Source: Pseudomonadota bacterium (GTDB taxonomy: Bacteria > Pseudomonadota > Alphaproteobacteria > Caulobacterales > Caulobacteraceae). From it: a DNA stretch of 64,000 nt. The position numbers and the translations under genes are program-made. Positions 24,948 through 33,692 of the stretch are shown here, piece by piece. The stretch covers positions 186,001 through 250,000 of the forward strand of contig JAIUNU010000001.1 of the NCBI GenBank assembly GCA_020161365.1, in the 5' to 3' direction. The notes below the pieces were generated by a model. The model was not told the origin of the DNA and did not search any database. It worked only from the letters and a program-made list of their open reading frames with translations. Within the stretch, counting starts at the first letter, position 1, and the number at the start of each line of letters is the position of its first letter.

Positions 24948-27900
24948 GTGTCGCGGCCCTATTTCAAAGCCGGAATCGCTGATCTGGAACGAGCGTTTGA
25001 CAACGCTGCGGGGGATCGTGCGCGGCTCCAGGCTCTGGCCGACGAACTGAAGCATCGGTCCACCGACCGAGCGCGGGCCTTGGCCGCACGGGTGGAGCGG
25101 GCCCTCCGTGTTCCGCTGGAGGTCGTCGAGTCCGAACCGGTGCCTCCGTCTCCGCCGCCGCCACAGCCCGAGGCGCAACAAGCGCCGATCCGCGAGCCGG
25201 AACCACCACGGCCGATCACCAACGCCCCTGAGAACATCCTGCGGGCCTGGACCGCGTTGGAGGTCTTATCGCCGCCGTCCTTCGTCCGGCCTGAGCAACT
25301 GGCGGGCGGCGACCGTCGATCCATCGCTCAACTGGATCGCGGTCTGCCTTGGGACCGGGGCGACAAGGCCAAGCCGGGCACGCGGGTCTACTACCAAATC
25401 GTGCTGGGAACCGTGGACCTGCCAAAGGCGATCGAGCGCCTGACGCGGACGTTCAATGACAGTCGCGTCGAGCGGCCGGCGGCGCGAGGCAAGGTGCCGC
25501 TCGCCATCCTGATCGTCGACCAGAAGGGTCGACTGATCGAGGCTGATCCGGTCGTCGTCGCCAGTTTCGCCTGGGGTCTGCCTCAGGCCCTGGCCGGACG
25601 GGTCGGATCGTTGGCCGACTGGTCGGGCGTGGAACAGTCGCTGGTCGAACTGGTCGAACAAGCTGTCCGACGCCAGGATGACGCGGGCGACCCTTCGCCC
25701 GTGACGGGCCAGATGTTGACGTCGGCCTGGCGGAAACTGGTCGATGCGCTCGACCTTCCCGCCGATCTCGTGGCGCCGCCGGCGTTCGCGGTCCGCAGCT
25801 ACGTCGGCTTCAAGAGTTCGGAGACCCCCGAGCCCCTGTTGGTCAACAGCTTCTTCCTGCGCGACCTTGCGATCGCCCAAGGCATGATCCGCGAAGGCAA
25901 GGCGCCGCTGACGCTGCAACAGTATTTGGGCGTCCTCGCGCCGGCGACGCGCCAGAATCTGCTGCACAGCCGCACGGCGCTGAGCAGCGCCGTCGCGCCC
26001 TACTTGCACCCGCCCGGTCGCTGGCCGGGTCGCGGTCGGCATTCGCTGGTGCTTCTCCAACAAGCCGCCGTGAACCTCGCGCGGTCCGAGACTCAGGACG
26101 GCGGCATCCTCGGCGTCAACGGCCCGCCCGGCACTGGCAAGACCACCCTGTTGCGCGATCTGGTCGCCGCCGTCGTGACCGACCGCGCTCGCGCCATGGC
26201 GACCTTCGACGATCCCGAAAAAGGATTTTCGAGCACGAACCAGAAGCTGCGTGCCGGCAACGGCTGGATCCACCTCTATGCGCTCGCGCCCTCGCTGCGC
26301 GGGCATGAGCTTCTGGTCGCCTGCAACACCAACAAGGCGGCGGAGAACGTCAGCGCTGAACTCCCCGTGGCGACAGCGGTGGCCGATGACGCGCCGCACC
26401 TCAGCTATTTCAAGACGACCTCCGACGCATTGCTCCAACGGGATAGCTGGGGCCTGATCTCGGCCGTACTCGGAAATGGCGCGAACCGCAGTCGCTTTCG
26501 CCAGACCTTCTGGTGGGACAAGGAGGTGGGACTACAGACCTATCTGGCGGCGGCCGCCGGGTCACCGCAGGTGATCGAAGAGGCGGCCGATCCCGAGACA
26601 GGCGTGGTGAAGGAACGGCCGCCCCGGATTGTCACGGCGGAGAATCCGCCGGCGAGCCGCGCCGATGCCCTGCGCCGCTGGGGCGAGGCCCGACGTCGGT
26701 TCCGGACCGCCGTGGCCGAGAGCGAAACGGCGCTGATGGAGTTGGAGGAGGTTCGTCGCCGTTGGGCCACCCTGCCCCGCCTGCTGGAGGCATTGCGGGC
26801 CCTGCAGGCGGCTTCGGCGTTGCGCCCCGGCTTCTGGAGCCGACTGTTCCGACTGAGCGGCTGGCGACATTGGCGCGCTGCGCTCGCTGAAGCCCGCAGG
26901 GGCCTGGAGATGCCGCTAGCCGCGACGGCCGAGGGCGAGACCCTGCCGGCCCCGCTAATGGGGCGGCTCACGCTCTGGAGCAGTCTCGGCGATCCTCCAG
27001 CCCATGAGGGCCGACTGGTCCTGGAAGCGCTGGCGACAGTGGTGAAGACGACACTCGATCGCCGCGAGGCGATAGGCGCGCGCTTCGTCGACCGCCCATT
27101 CTTCGATCAGTCGCATGGGGACCTACACCGGACGACGCCATGGCTGGACCCGGCGACCCAGCGCCTGCGAGACGAGGTGTTTGTCTCCGCGATCCAGTTG
27201 CACAAGGTCTTCATCGACGCCGCCGCCCGGCCTATCCGGCACAACATCGGGGCTCTGATGAATGTGTTCGCTGGGGGCGCCCTGACGACACCGGAGAAGA
27301 AGGCCGCCTTACCCGATCTTTGGTCGTCTCTCTTTTTGGTCACGCCTGTGATCTCGACGACCTTCGCCTCGATGGACCTTATGTTGGCCGACCTTCCGGC
27401 CGACAGCTTGGGCTGGCTTCTGATCGATGAGGCGGGCCAAGCCACGCCCCAGTCGGCCGTCGGCGGCCTGATCCGCAGCCGGCGGGCGGTCGTCGTCGGC
27501 GATCCGATCCAGATTCCGCCGGTCGTGACCCTGCCCGACACCTTGACCGATGCGGTCCAGCGCCATTTCGGGGTCGATCCGGACCGCTTCAACGCGCCCG
27601 TGGCCTCGGCGCAGACGCTGGCGGACGCCGCCACAGCCTATACCGCTGAGTTCTCGACCGGGGCTGGATCGCGATCAGTGGGCGTACCCCTGCTGGTTCA
27701 TCGACGGTGCGCCGAACCCATGTTCGGCATCGCCAATGTCGTGGCCTATGACCGACAGATGGTCCAGGCCAAGCGGTCGACGCTCTCAGCGATCGGCGAG
27801 GTCTTGGGGCCGTCACGCTGGATCGAGGTGGACGGCGGCGCGACCGAGAAATGGTCCCCCGAAGAAGGTGCGGCGACGGTGTCGTTGCTGGCCGCGCTGC

Positions 27901-28265
27901 GCGAGCGCGGTGTGACGCCTGACCTGTTCATCGTCACTCCCTTCGTCGTCGCAAAGGACGGCTTGCGGCGAGCCATCCTTGAGAGCGGCGTCCTACACGA
28001 CTGGGTTTCCGATCCTGGCCAATGGGTGCTGGACCGGGTCGGAACGGTCCATACCGTTCAGGGGCGCGAAGCCGAGGCGGTGATTTTCGTTCTCGGCGCG
28101 CCCCTCGCCCACCAGAGCGGCGCGCGAGGCTGGGCCGGCGGTCAGCCGAACCTGTTGAACGTGGCGATCACTCGCGCCCAGGAGCGCCTTTATGTCATCG
28201 GCAATCGCAGGGTTTGGCGCGAGGCCGGTGTGTTCGCCGAGTTGGACCGCTGGCTAGGCAGCTAA
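24948..28265 (+). CDS. Large SF1 (UPF1/DNA2-like) helicase
   Basis: A 1105-residue protein from GTG 24948. The helicase core has Walker A VNGPPGTGKTTLLRDLVA (near residue 391), DEAG-type Walker B WLLIDEAGQATPQSAVGGL (near residue 825) with VVVGDPIQIPPVVTLP, and motifs V-VI VHTVQGREAEAVIFVLG and LLNVAITRAQERLYVIGN. About 390 residues precede the core without a recognised domain, and a long insertion separates motifs I and II. UPF1-like helicases of this size recur in bacterial defence systems. It closely follows the MNT-HEPN gene, which makes a joint module likely. Confidence 0.85.
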   Translation: MSRPYFKAGIADLERAFDNAAGDRARLQALADELKHRSTDRARALAARVERALRVPLEVVESEPVPPSPPPPQPEAQQAPIREPEPPRPITNAPENILRAWTALEVLSPPSFVRPEQLAGGDRRSIAQLDRGLPWDRGDKAKPGTRVYYQIVLGTVDLPKAIERLTRTFNDSRVERPAARGKVPLAILIVDQKGRLIEADPVVVASFAWGLPQALAGRVGSLADWSGVEQSLVELVEQAVRRQDDAGDPSPVTGQMLTSAWRKLVDALDLPADLVAPPAFAVRSYVGFKSSETPEPLLVNSFFLRDLAIAQGMIREGKAPLTLQQYLGVLAPATRQNLLHSRTALSSAVAPYLHPPGRWPGRGRHSLVLLQQAAVNLARSETQDGGILGVNGPPGTGKTTLLRDLVAAVVTDRARAMATFDDPEKGFSSTNQKLRAGNGWIHLYALAPSLRGHELLVACNTNKAAENVSAELPVATAVADDAPHLSYFKTTSDALLQRDSWGLISAVLGNGANRSRFRQTFWWDKEVGLQTYLAAAAGSPQVIEEAADPETGVVKERPPRIVTAENPPASRADALRRWGEARRRFRTAVAESETALMELEEVRRRWATLPRLLEALRALQAASALRPGFWSRLFRLSGWRHWRAALAEARRGLEMPLAATAEGETLPAPLMGRLTLWSSLGDPPAHEGRLVLEALATVVKTTLDRREAIGARFVDRPFFDQSHGDLHRTTPWLDPATQRLRDEVFVSAIQLHKVFIDAAARPIRHNIGALMNVFAGGALTTPEKKAALPDLWSSLFLVTPVISTTFASMDLMLADLPADSLGWLLIDEAGQATPQSAVGGLIRSRRAVVVGDPIQIPPVVTLPDTLTDAVQRHFGVDPDRFNAPVASAQTLADAATAYTAEFSTGAGSRSVGVPLLVHRRCAEPMFGIANVVAYDRQMVQAKRSTLSAIGEVLGPSRWIEVDGGATEKWSPEEGAATVSLLAALRERGVTPDLFIVTPFVVAKDGLRRAILESGVLHDWVSDPGQWVLDRVGTVHTVQGREAEAVIFVLGAPLAHQSGARGWAGGQPNLLNVAITRAQERLYVIGNRRVWREAGVFAELDRWLGS

Positions 28266-28765
28266 GGTGCACTCGGCATCTTGAAGGCGTAGGTGCGACT
28301 TGGCCGAGGCCGCTCGCCTGAGCAATGCACCACCCTTGCGGTCCCCACGCAGCGGAGAGTGAGCAGAACGTTATGGCGGCGCCGCCGGATGGGACACCCC
28401 AACGACCGGAGCGCAGCGACGGTCACCGCCCGCCCCCACTCGATCGCCAGTGACGCTTTTCACTGTTCGACCGGGTCGACGGCCAGCTGAGCCTTACAGA
28501 CTTCTGAATCACCTCGACCACGCGGCGCAGCACGGCCTGCTTCCGCGCTGACAAATGATCGAGGTCTTTCTTCATCCGTCCATCTCTCCGAACGCACGCC
28601 AGACGGCAAGTCTCCACCGCCACTCTCTCAACCGGCGGTACCAGGCACCCAATATGTGGATAGGTTAACACCCCTTGCCCCAACATCTGGTGTCGGGTAG
28701 CCTGCGAGGCCGCGTAAAGCTGTGGGGGCAAGCTTATCGCGCGACGGACCTAGGAAGGGAGCGTC
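28266..28765. other. 500-base junction between two cargo modules
   Basis: This gap separates the helicase stop from the SIR2 start. It contains the degraded minus-strand MNT-HEPN start described separately and no other supported gene. The 3' part (28650-28765) must carry the promoter of the SIR2-Argonaute operon, but no clear -35/-10 pair could be chosen. The ribosome site GGAAGGGAG precedes GTG 28766. Confidence 0.5.
28423..28575 (-). pseudogene. Remnant of a second MNT-HEPN gene (5' end only)
   Basis: An ORF from ATG 28575 begins MKKDLDHLSARKQAVLRRVV, then EVIQ. This resembles the start of the intact MNT-HEPN protein in the same window (MKRPLRQLPAAKQRELDAAV, then DIIE) and the usual start of that family. 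After about 24 residues the similarity stops and a stop follows at 28423. No nucleotidyltransferase motif remains. It is best read as a truncated relic left by cargo exchange. Confidence 0.55.
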
Positions 28766-30571
28766 GTGGCGCTATCGACAGTTAGTGAAGCGAGTCGGCC
28801 GGATGGCCAAGCGTCCGCTTCCATCTCGGCCGTGCCGACGATGGATGTCGCACGATTCATGCGCCTCTTTCAGATGCGCTCCACCCAGGTCATGTGGCTG
28901 CTTGGCGCGGGCGCCTCTCGCACCGCCGGCGTCAAGACGGCTTGGGACGTCATCTGGGATCTCAAGCACAAGCTCTATTGCTCGCAGAAGAAGCTCGCGC
29001 TCTCCGCGGTCACCGATCTCAGCGATCTGGTGGTCCAGAGGAAGATACAAGAACACTTCGACGGTCTGGGATCATTCCCGTCAGCGGGCGCAGAGGACGA
29101 GTACTCCGCCTATTTCGAGGCCGCCTATCCGTCCGCGCGTGACCGCCGACAGTATCTGGACGGGATCATCGAGGAGGCGAAGCCTTCGTTCGGCCATCGG
29201 GCGCTCGCCATGCTGATGCGCGAGAACCTTACTCACACGGTCTGGACAACCAATTTCGACAAGCTGGTCGAGGACAGCGCCGCCAACATCTACGGAAGCA
29301 CCGGCAGGCTGACCGTGGCCGATTTGGGCGAGCCCTCAAAACTGCAGCGCGCCATGCAAGAAAGCCGCTGGCCGGTACTCGGCAAACTTCACGGCGACTT
29401 CCATTCGGATCGCCTCAAGAACACCAGCGAAGAACTTCGAGACCAAGACGCCGCCATGCGGCAGGCCTTCGTCAGGGCTTGCCAAGGCAACGGCTTGGCT
29501 CTGGTCGGCTATAGCGGCCGCGACGCCTCAATCATTGCGGCTCTGACCGACGCCATAAACGAAGGCGCGGGATTTCCCGGCGGCCTGTTCTGGTTCAAGC
29601 GATCCACCGAAACGCCGTTTGAGGGCGTCACCATGCTAATGAAGGCGGCTACGGACGCCGGGATCGAAGCTTTCTTCGTCGAGGTCGAAACGTTCGACGA
29701 GTTGATGTCGGACCTGGTGCGGTTCCTCCCGACGACCACCGGCAAGGTCGACGCCATCGGCGAAGCCGACCGGCCACGGCTTGGCAAAGCGCCGTTGCGC
29801 GTCGTCGGCACGAAGTTTCCAGTGGTCCGGACCAACGCGCTCCCTATCGTCTCATGGCCCACGTCTTGCCGACTGGTGGTCTGCACCATCGGCGGCGTGT
29901 CGGAGGTCGTTGCGGCCGTCAAGGAGGCCGGCGTCGATCTCGACGTCAATCGTGTCCGCGCTGGTGTACTGGCCTTCGGCAGGGATGTTGACCTTCGTGC
30001 GGCCCTCGCTGATCGCGATGTCACCAGCCTCGAGACCTATGCCATTTCTCCCGCGCGTCTCCGATATGAGAGTGGCGAGCGGACGCTTATTCGAGACGCC
30101 CTTGTTCGGTCGCTTGGCCATCGCGAGACTCTTGCGATCGACCGCCGGGGCCGCCGCATCCTGCTGCGACCCGCAGCCGGAGTCGGTACGGCACCGTTCA
30201 ACAGGACGGTCGCCTGCGTTGAAACCCTGACCGGTGTCGTTCCAGGGACGACCGTTCCATGGAGCGAGGCCTGCGAAATCAGGCTGGACTGGAAGCTCGA
30301 CAGCCTTTGGCTCCTTCTGGAGCCGCGCGTCATCCTGGAGCTTGAGGACGGCACGGCCGAAGCCATGGTTGCGAAAGCGAAAGATTGGGTGCGAGAGCGC
30401 CGGGCGCAGCGACGCAATAAGCACGCAAACAGCATGCTGGACGGCTGGATTGAACTGATCGCAGGCACTTCGGACTCACTTCGCCTCCGCGCGTTCGGGA
30501 TTTCCGACGGTGCGGACGCTGACTTCGAGATAGCCCGGACAACCGGTTTCAGCGGGAGGGCTCCGCAATGA
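28766..30571 (+). CDS. SIR2-APAZ protein (SPARSA effector subunit)
   Basis: A 601-residue protein from GTG 28766. The SIR2 domain has MWLLGAGASRTAGVKTAW (GAGAS at residues 47-51), the catalytic Asn in VWTTNFDKLVEDSA (Asn163) and the catalytic His in LGKLHGDFHSD (His209). The C-terminal half, without other motifs, fits an APAZ domain that binds the Argonaute. In known SPARSA systems, guide-directed detection of invading DNA triggers NAD+ depletion and cell death. The stop overlaps the Argonaute start (ATGA), so subunits are made together. Confidence 0.87.
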   Translation: MALSTVSEASRPDGQASASISAVPTMDVARFMRLFQMRSTQVMWLLGAGASRTAGVKTAWDVIWDLKHKLYCSQKKLALSAVTDLSDLVVQRKIQEHFDGLGSFPSAGAEDEYSAYFEAAYPSARDRRQYLDGIIEEAKPSFGHRALAMLMRENLTHTVWTTNFDKLVEDSAANIYGSTGRLTVADLGEPSKLQRAMQESRWPVLGKLHGDFHSDRLKNTSEELRDQDAAMRQAFVRACQGNGLALVGYSGRDASIIAALTDAINEGAGFPGGLFWFKRSTETPFEGVTMLMKAATDAGIEAFFVEVETFDELMSDLVRFLPTTTGKVDAIGEADRPRLGKAPLRVVGTKFPVVRTNALPIVSWPTSCRLVVCTIGGVSEVVAAVKEAGVDLDVNRVRAGVLAFGRDVDLRAALADRDVTSLETYAISPARLRYESGERTLIRDALVRSLGHRETLAIDRRGRRILLRPAAGVGTAPFNRTVACVETLTGVVPGTTVPWSEACEIRLDWKLDSLWLLLEPRVILELEDGTAEAMVAKAKDWVRERRAQRRNKHANSMLDGWIELIAGTSDSLRLRAFGISDGADADFEIARTTGFSGRAPQ

Positions 30572-31989
30572 CCGTCGCCTACAAGCTTCCGGGTCACACT
30601 CAGTTTCCTGAACCCGCTCTACGGTTTGGCGGAGCGTCCGATCGAAATACAGACCTGCATCCGCTGCTGGGTCTTTCCCGGTTTGGCCCATACAGCCGTG
30701 ACAGGCTGTCGGGCGTGGCTAACCCCATCCGGATCGCGATGATCGCACCGGCAGGGGGCGTAGATCGTTTGAACCGGTTGATGCAGGAGTTGGAGCAACC
30801 GCATCGGCCGAAAGAACGGAAGGCCTATCTCCCGGACTATCCTGGCTTCTCGAAGCTATTCGGCGTCAGCCTCGCCAAGGCGGTTGGGCCAACCGCCATC
30901 GAACTTCCGGAGGACTTGCAAAGGCAGATGGCAGCCTCGCCGCGTCCGCACCAAGTGCTGGCCGACGCGATCACCCGGGCCCTTTTTGCGCTGCGCAACG
31001 TCCGGACAGAGTTCGATATCGTCTTGATCCATGTCGATCGACGCTGGTCGGACGGATTCCGGAGCACCGACGGCGAAGACTTCGACCTCCGGCACCACCT
31101 CAAGGCGATCGCTGCATCGGAAGGCATCTGCATCCAGATCGTGCGGGACGAAGGCGCTTTGGGCTACTATTGCCGGTGCAGTGTCGCTTGGCGCCTCGGC
31201 GTGGCCCTGTACACCAAGGCCGGCGGCACGCCTTGGGTTCTGGCCGATGTCGAGCCGGGAACCGCCTTTATCGGCATCGACTACGCCATGCGGTCGGATG
31301 CGGGGCCAGCATCACGCTACGCAATCTGCTGCAGCCAGGTTTTCGACGCGGAGGGGTCCGGTATGGAGTTCGTCGCCTATGAAGCCAATGACGTGCGGAT
31401 GTTCGGCAAGAACCCGTTCCTGCGCCGCGATCAGATGCTGAAGGTCATTTCCCGAAGCCTTCTGATTTATCAACGCAAGCACGCGGGCCAATCCCCGAGT
31501 CGAATCGTCGTCCACAAGAACACCGAGTTTAAATCCGAAGAGGTTGAGGGCTGTTTCGATGCGCTCCCGCGCACGGACGCGATCGACCTTGTGCATGTTC
31601 AGCAGAGCAGCGGCTGGCGCGGCATGCATATTCCCGAGCCGCGAAAGCCGCACGGTTATCCGGTCCATCGTGGTACGGCGCTGCAACTGGGTGCCTATGA
31701 GACGCTGCTCTGGACCCAGGGCAACCTGCCAGTGGTCGCCAATGATCGAGACTACTTCAAGGAAGGCAAAGGAATCCCGGAGCCCCTGATGCTGGTGCGG
31801 TACGCGGGCAACGGATCGATGGACGACCTATGCCGCCAGACCTTAGGGCTCACGAAAATGGATTGGAACAACGACGGTCCGTATGACCGACTCCCGGTGA
31901 CCCTCAACTTCGCCCAGACGTTGGCGAAGGTCGTGGTCCGAATGCCGACCCTTGAACCTCGGTCCTATCCGTTCCGGCTGTTCATGTAG
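30568..31989 (+). CDS. Short prokaryotic Argonaute (MID-PIWI)
   Basis: A 473-residue short pAgo with only MID and PIWI regions. MID-like features include VLADAITRALFALRNVRTEF and FDIVLIHVDRRWSDGF. The PIWI part has TAFIGIDYAMRSD, PSRIVVHKNTEFKSEEVEG and HRGTALQLGAYETLLWTQGN. The catalytic DEDX tetrad is not evident, as expected for short pAgos, which sense rather than cut. Translationally coupled to the SIR2-APAZ partner, it forms the guide-binding half of a SPARSA complex. Confidence 0.87.
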   Translation: MTVAYKLPGHTQFPEPALRFGGASDRNTDLHPLLGLSRFGPYSRDRLSGVANPIRIAMIAPAGGVDRLNRLMQELEQPHRPKERKAYLPDYPGFSKLFGVSLAKAVGPTAIELPEDLQRQMAASPRPHQVLADAITRALFALRNVRTEFDIVLIHVDRRWSDGFRSTDGEDFDLRHHLKAIAASEGICIQIVRDEGALGYYCRCSVAWRLGVALYTKAGGTPWVLADVEPGTAFIGIDYAMRSDAGPASRYAICCSQVFDAEGSGMEFVAYEANDVRMFGKNPFLRRDQMLKVISRSLLIYQRKHAGQSPSRIVVHKNTEFKSEEVEGCFDALPRTDAIDLVHVQQSSGWRGMHIPEPRKPHGYPVHRGTALQLGAYETLLWTQGNLPVVANDRDYFKEGKGIPEPLMLVRYAGNGSMDDLCRQTLGLTKMDWNNDGPYDRLPVTLNFAQTLAKVVVRMPTLEPRSYPFRLFM

Positions 31990-32056
31990 CCGCCACTATG
32001 GGCACCTGCTCGACTCGGCCGTTGCCATTCCTTGCGGAACTCGAACGCGGCCGCCG

Positions 32057-32860
32057 TCACGCGTGCCCGCCGAACAAGCCCCACAGCTTTACGGCCCCGA
32101 GCACGGCGCCGAACACGGGCGCAGCGGCGGCGCATGCCGCGACGACCGGGTGCTCCTTCATCCATGCGATCGCGCCGGAAAGGCCGCCCAAGCCGTCGAA
32201 GGTGCCCGCGTGGGTTTTCAGGGTGCCCTCATTGGCCTTGGTGGCGATCGCATACATGAGATCGACCCGGTTCAGCAGGGACCGATCCACGGCCGCGAAG
32301 TCACGGCTTTCGAGCGCCGCGGCCTGGTCCGCGCCGTCGATCAGATGGTTCATCGCCAGGCCGTTCCGCGACGCCACGGACCGGAGCCGGTTGTCGATTG
32401 CGGCGTAGCCGTCGCCATAAAGGTCGACCATACGTGCAGCGAGGTCGACTCGCTGCGCGTCGGGGATGGTTAGAGGTCGGCCCCCGAGAAGGCGATGACG
32501 GTTCTCGAGCGCGAGGAAGCCGAAGGTAGCGTTGCGCATGTTCCAGTGCAGCCAGTAGGTGCCATTCAAATTGTGCGCCACGAAGTCGTAGAAGCCGTCG
32601 AGGACGGCTTTTTCAGCCCTGTCGAGATCCGCCGCCGTGGCCTGCGCCGGGTCACAGCCCGCCCGACGCAGGGCGGTGTCCAGTTCGAAGCTCTGCGTCA
32701 CGCCGGTGCCGAGATTACGCGCCGCGATGGCGGTAATCCGGCGTTGCGGCGTTTCGAAGCCTTCACAGGCGTAGTGAAGCACATACGCATGCGTCCGGGA
32801 TTGCATGGCCCGCCCGATCTCTTCGCGGGCAGCTTTCCGGCGCGTGGGGGTGGTCGTCAT
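32057..32860 (-). CDS. Unknown protein with C-terminal hydrophobic helix
   Basis: A 267-residue protein whose start ATG 32860 is one base past the stop of the upstream HTH gene, so the two form an operon. A conserved-looking middle block reads YDFVAHNLNGTYWLHWNMRN, then ATFGFLALENRHRLLGG. The C-terminus has a strong hydrophobic segment (VVAACAAAAPVFGAVLGAVK), plausibly a membrane anchor. No catalytic motif is recognised. It is convergent with the Argonaute gene, ending 67 bases from it. A membrane-acting defence effector is one possibility, but this is speculation. Confidence 0.65.
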   Translation of the reverse strand: MTTTPTRRKAAREEIGRAMQSRTHAYVLHYACEGFETPQRRITAIAARNLGTGVTQSFELDTALRRAGCDPAQATAADLDRAEKAVLDGFYDFVAHNLNGTYWLHWNMRNATFGFLALENRHRLLGGRPLTIPDAQRVDLAARMVDLYGDGYAAIDNRLRSVASRNGLAMNHLIDGADQAAALESRDFAAVDRSLLNRVDLMYAIATKANEGTLKTHAGTFDGLGGLSGAIAWMKEHPVVAACAAAAPVFGAVLGAVKLWGLFGGHA

Positions 32861-32861
32861 T

Positions 32862-33377
32862 TTAGCTTGCCTTCCCGCTCGGGCGCTTGAGGCGCCGGGG
32901 GGCGCTCTTGTGCACGGCGATGCCGCGAGCCTTCTCCGCCTCGGCCTCGGCGTCCTTCAAATCCTTGGTGATCGCTTCCAGACGGGCCACGAGCGGCGTC
33001 ATATCGTATCGGTTTGACGTCTGGCCGCCGTGCGACCGATGGCGCGCCTCTGATACGATCAGGCCCCGCGCCTCAAGCCGCCGGATCGCGCGCTGGATGG
33101 TCTTGTCGGAAACCCCGAGCAGGCTGGCCAGCCTGGCCTTAGAGGGCCAAGGCATGTCATTCGGCTTCCACCAAGCGTCGATCAAGCAGACGAGCACGGC
33201 GAGCTCAGATGCGCGGATGCCCAGGGCCGGAAGGGTCTGCAACAGGACCGACGGCACGACGGTGAAGCCGCCGTCGAGACTAGACTTCCACTTCTGCCGC
33301 AGCACCTTGTCGGTTTCGGGCTTGCCCCGACGATCCGACAGCCGGATCACCTTGGCCTCTTCCTCTTCGTCACTCAT
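32862..33377 (-). CDS. Winged helix-turn-helix protein
   Basis: A 171-residue protein from ATG 33377 with AGGA upstream. The HTH region reads MPWPSKARLASLLGVSDKTI and QRAIRRLEARGLIVSEARHR, then GGQTSNRYDMTPLV, typical of replication-initiator-like or MarR-like winged helices. An acidic N-terminus and a helical charged C-terminus flank it. It precedes the membrane-tailed unknown gene and probably regulates that operon, or serves the ICE core next to parB. Confidence 0.75.
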   Translation of the reverse strand: MSDEEEEAKVIRLSDRRGKPETDKVLRQKWKSSLDGGFTVVPSVLLQTLPALGIRASELAVLVCLIDAWWKPNDMPWPSKARLASLLGVSDKTIQRAIRRLEARGLIVSEARHRSHGGQTSNRYDMTPLVARLEAITKDLKDAEAEAEKARGIAVHKSAPRRLKRPSGKAS

Positions 33378-33640
33378 TGTGTATTCCTCTCGGACACCGC
33401 GCCCGTGGCAGGAAGATGCGGTCGATGACCGAGGAATTCCAGCAATCGACGGGTAAGATGCCAGGTCATTCAGGTCTAGGGGGCCGGGACATTTTCGTCC
33501 CTCCGGCCACCCCACGAATGTCCCCCGAAGCATGACCCGTGGCCCAGCATCCGGGTCGAACGACGCCCATGACTCCCGGACCCCCGGTCAGATTGACCCG
33601 GGGTGAGCCTCTGAAATCTGTTTCCGTGTTCGCGAAACGA
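33378..33640. other. Intergenic region between the HTH gene and the parB terminator
   Basis: These 263 bases carry the promoter region of the minus-strand HTH gene and nothing else that can be supported. A GAAACGAAA element at 33634-33642 resembles one arm of the palindrome at 18144, which may hint at a shared regulator, but it also overlaps the parB terminator tail. Confidence 0.4.
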
Positions 33641-33671
33641 AAAAGCCGCGCGCCCCCAAAGGGCGCGCGGC
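33640..33671 (-). terminator. Intrinsic terminator of the parB-like gene
   Basis: GCCGCGCGCCC (33645-33655) and GGGCGCGCGGC (33661-33671) are perfect 11-base arms around CCAAA. On the minus strand the stem is followed by TTTTTCGTTTC. It lies 21 bases after the parB stop and is a textbook intrinsic terminator. Confidence 0.88.
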
Positions 33672-33692
33672 GAGTTTTCGTCCCGGACGGTT

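Noticed and set aside
28435..28446. 12-base match (CCCACTCGATCG) to the guaA 3' end at 62930-62941, as a possible second attachment site
   Set aside because: It lies in a non-coding junction and is short; the match stops on both sides. In GC-rich sequence a chance 12-mer is quite possible, and no integrase or excision product is linked to it.
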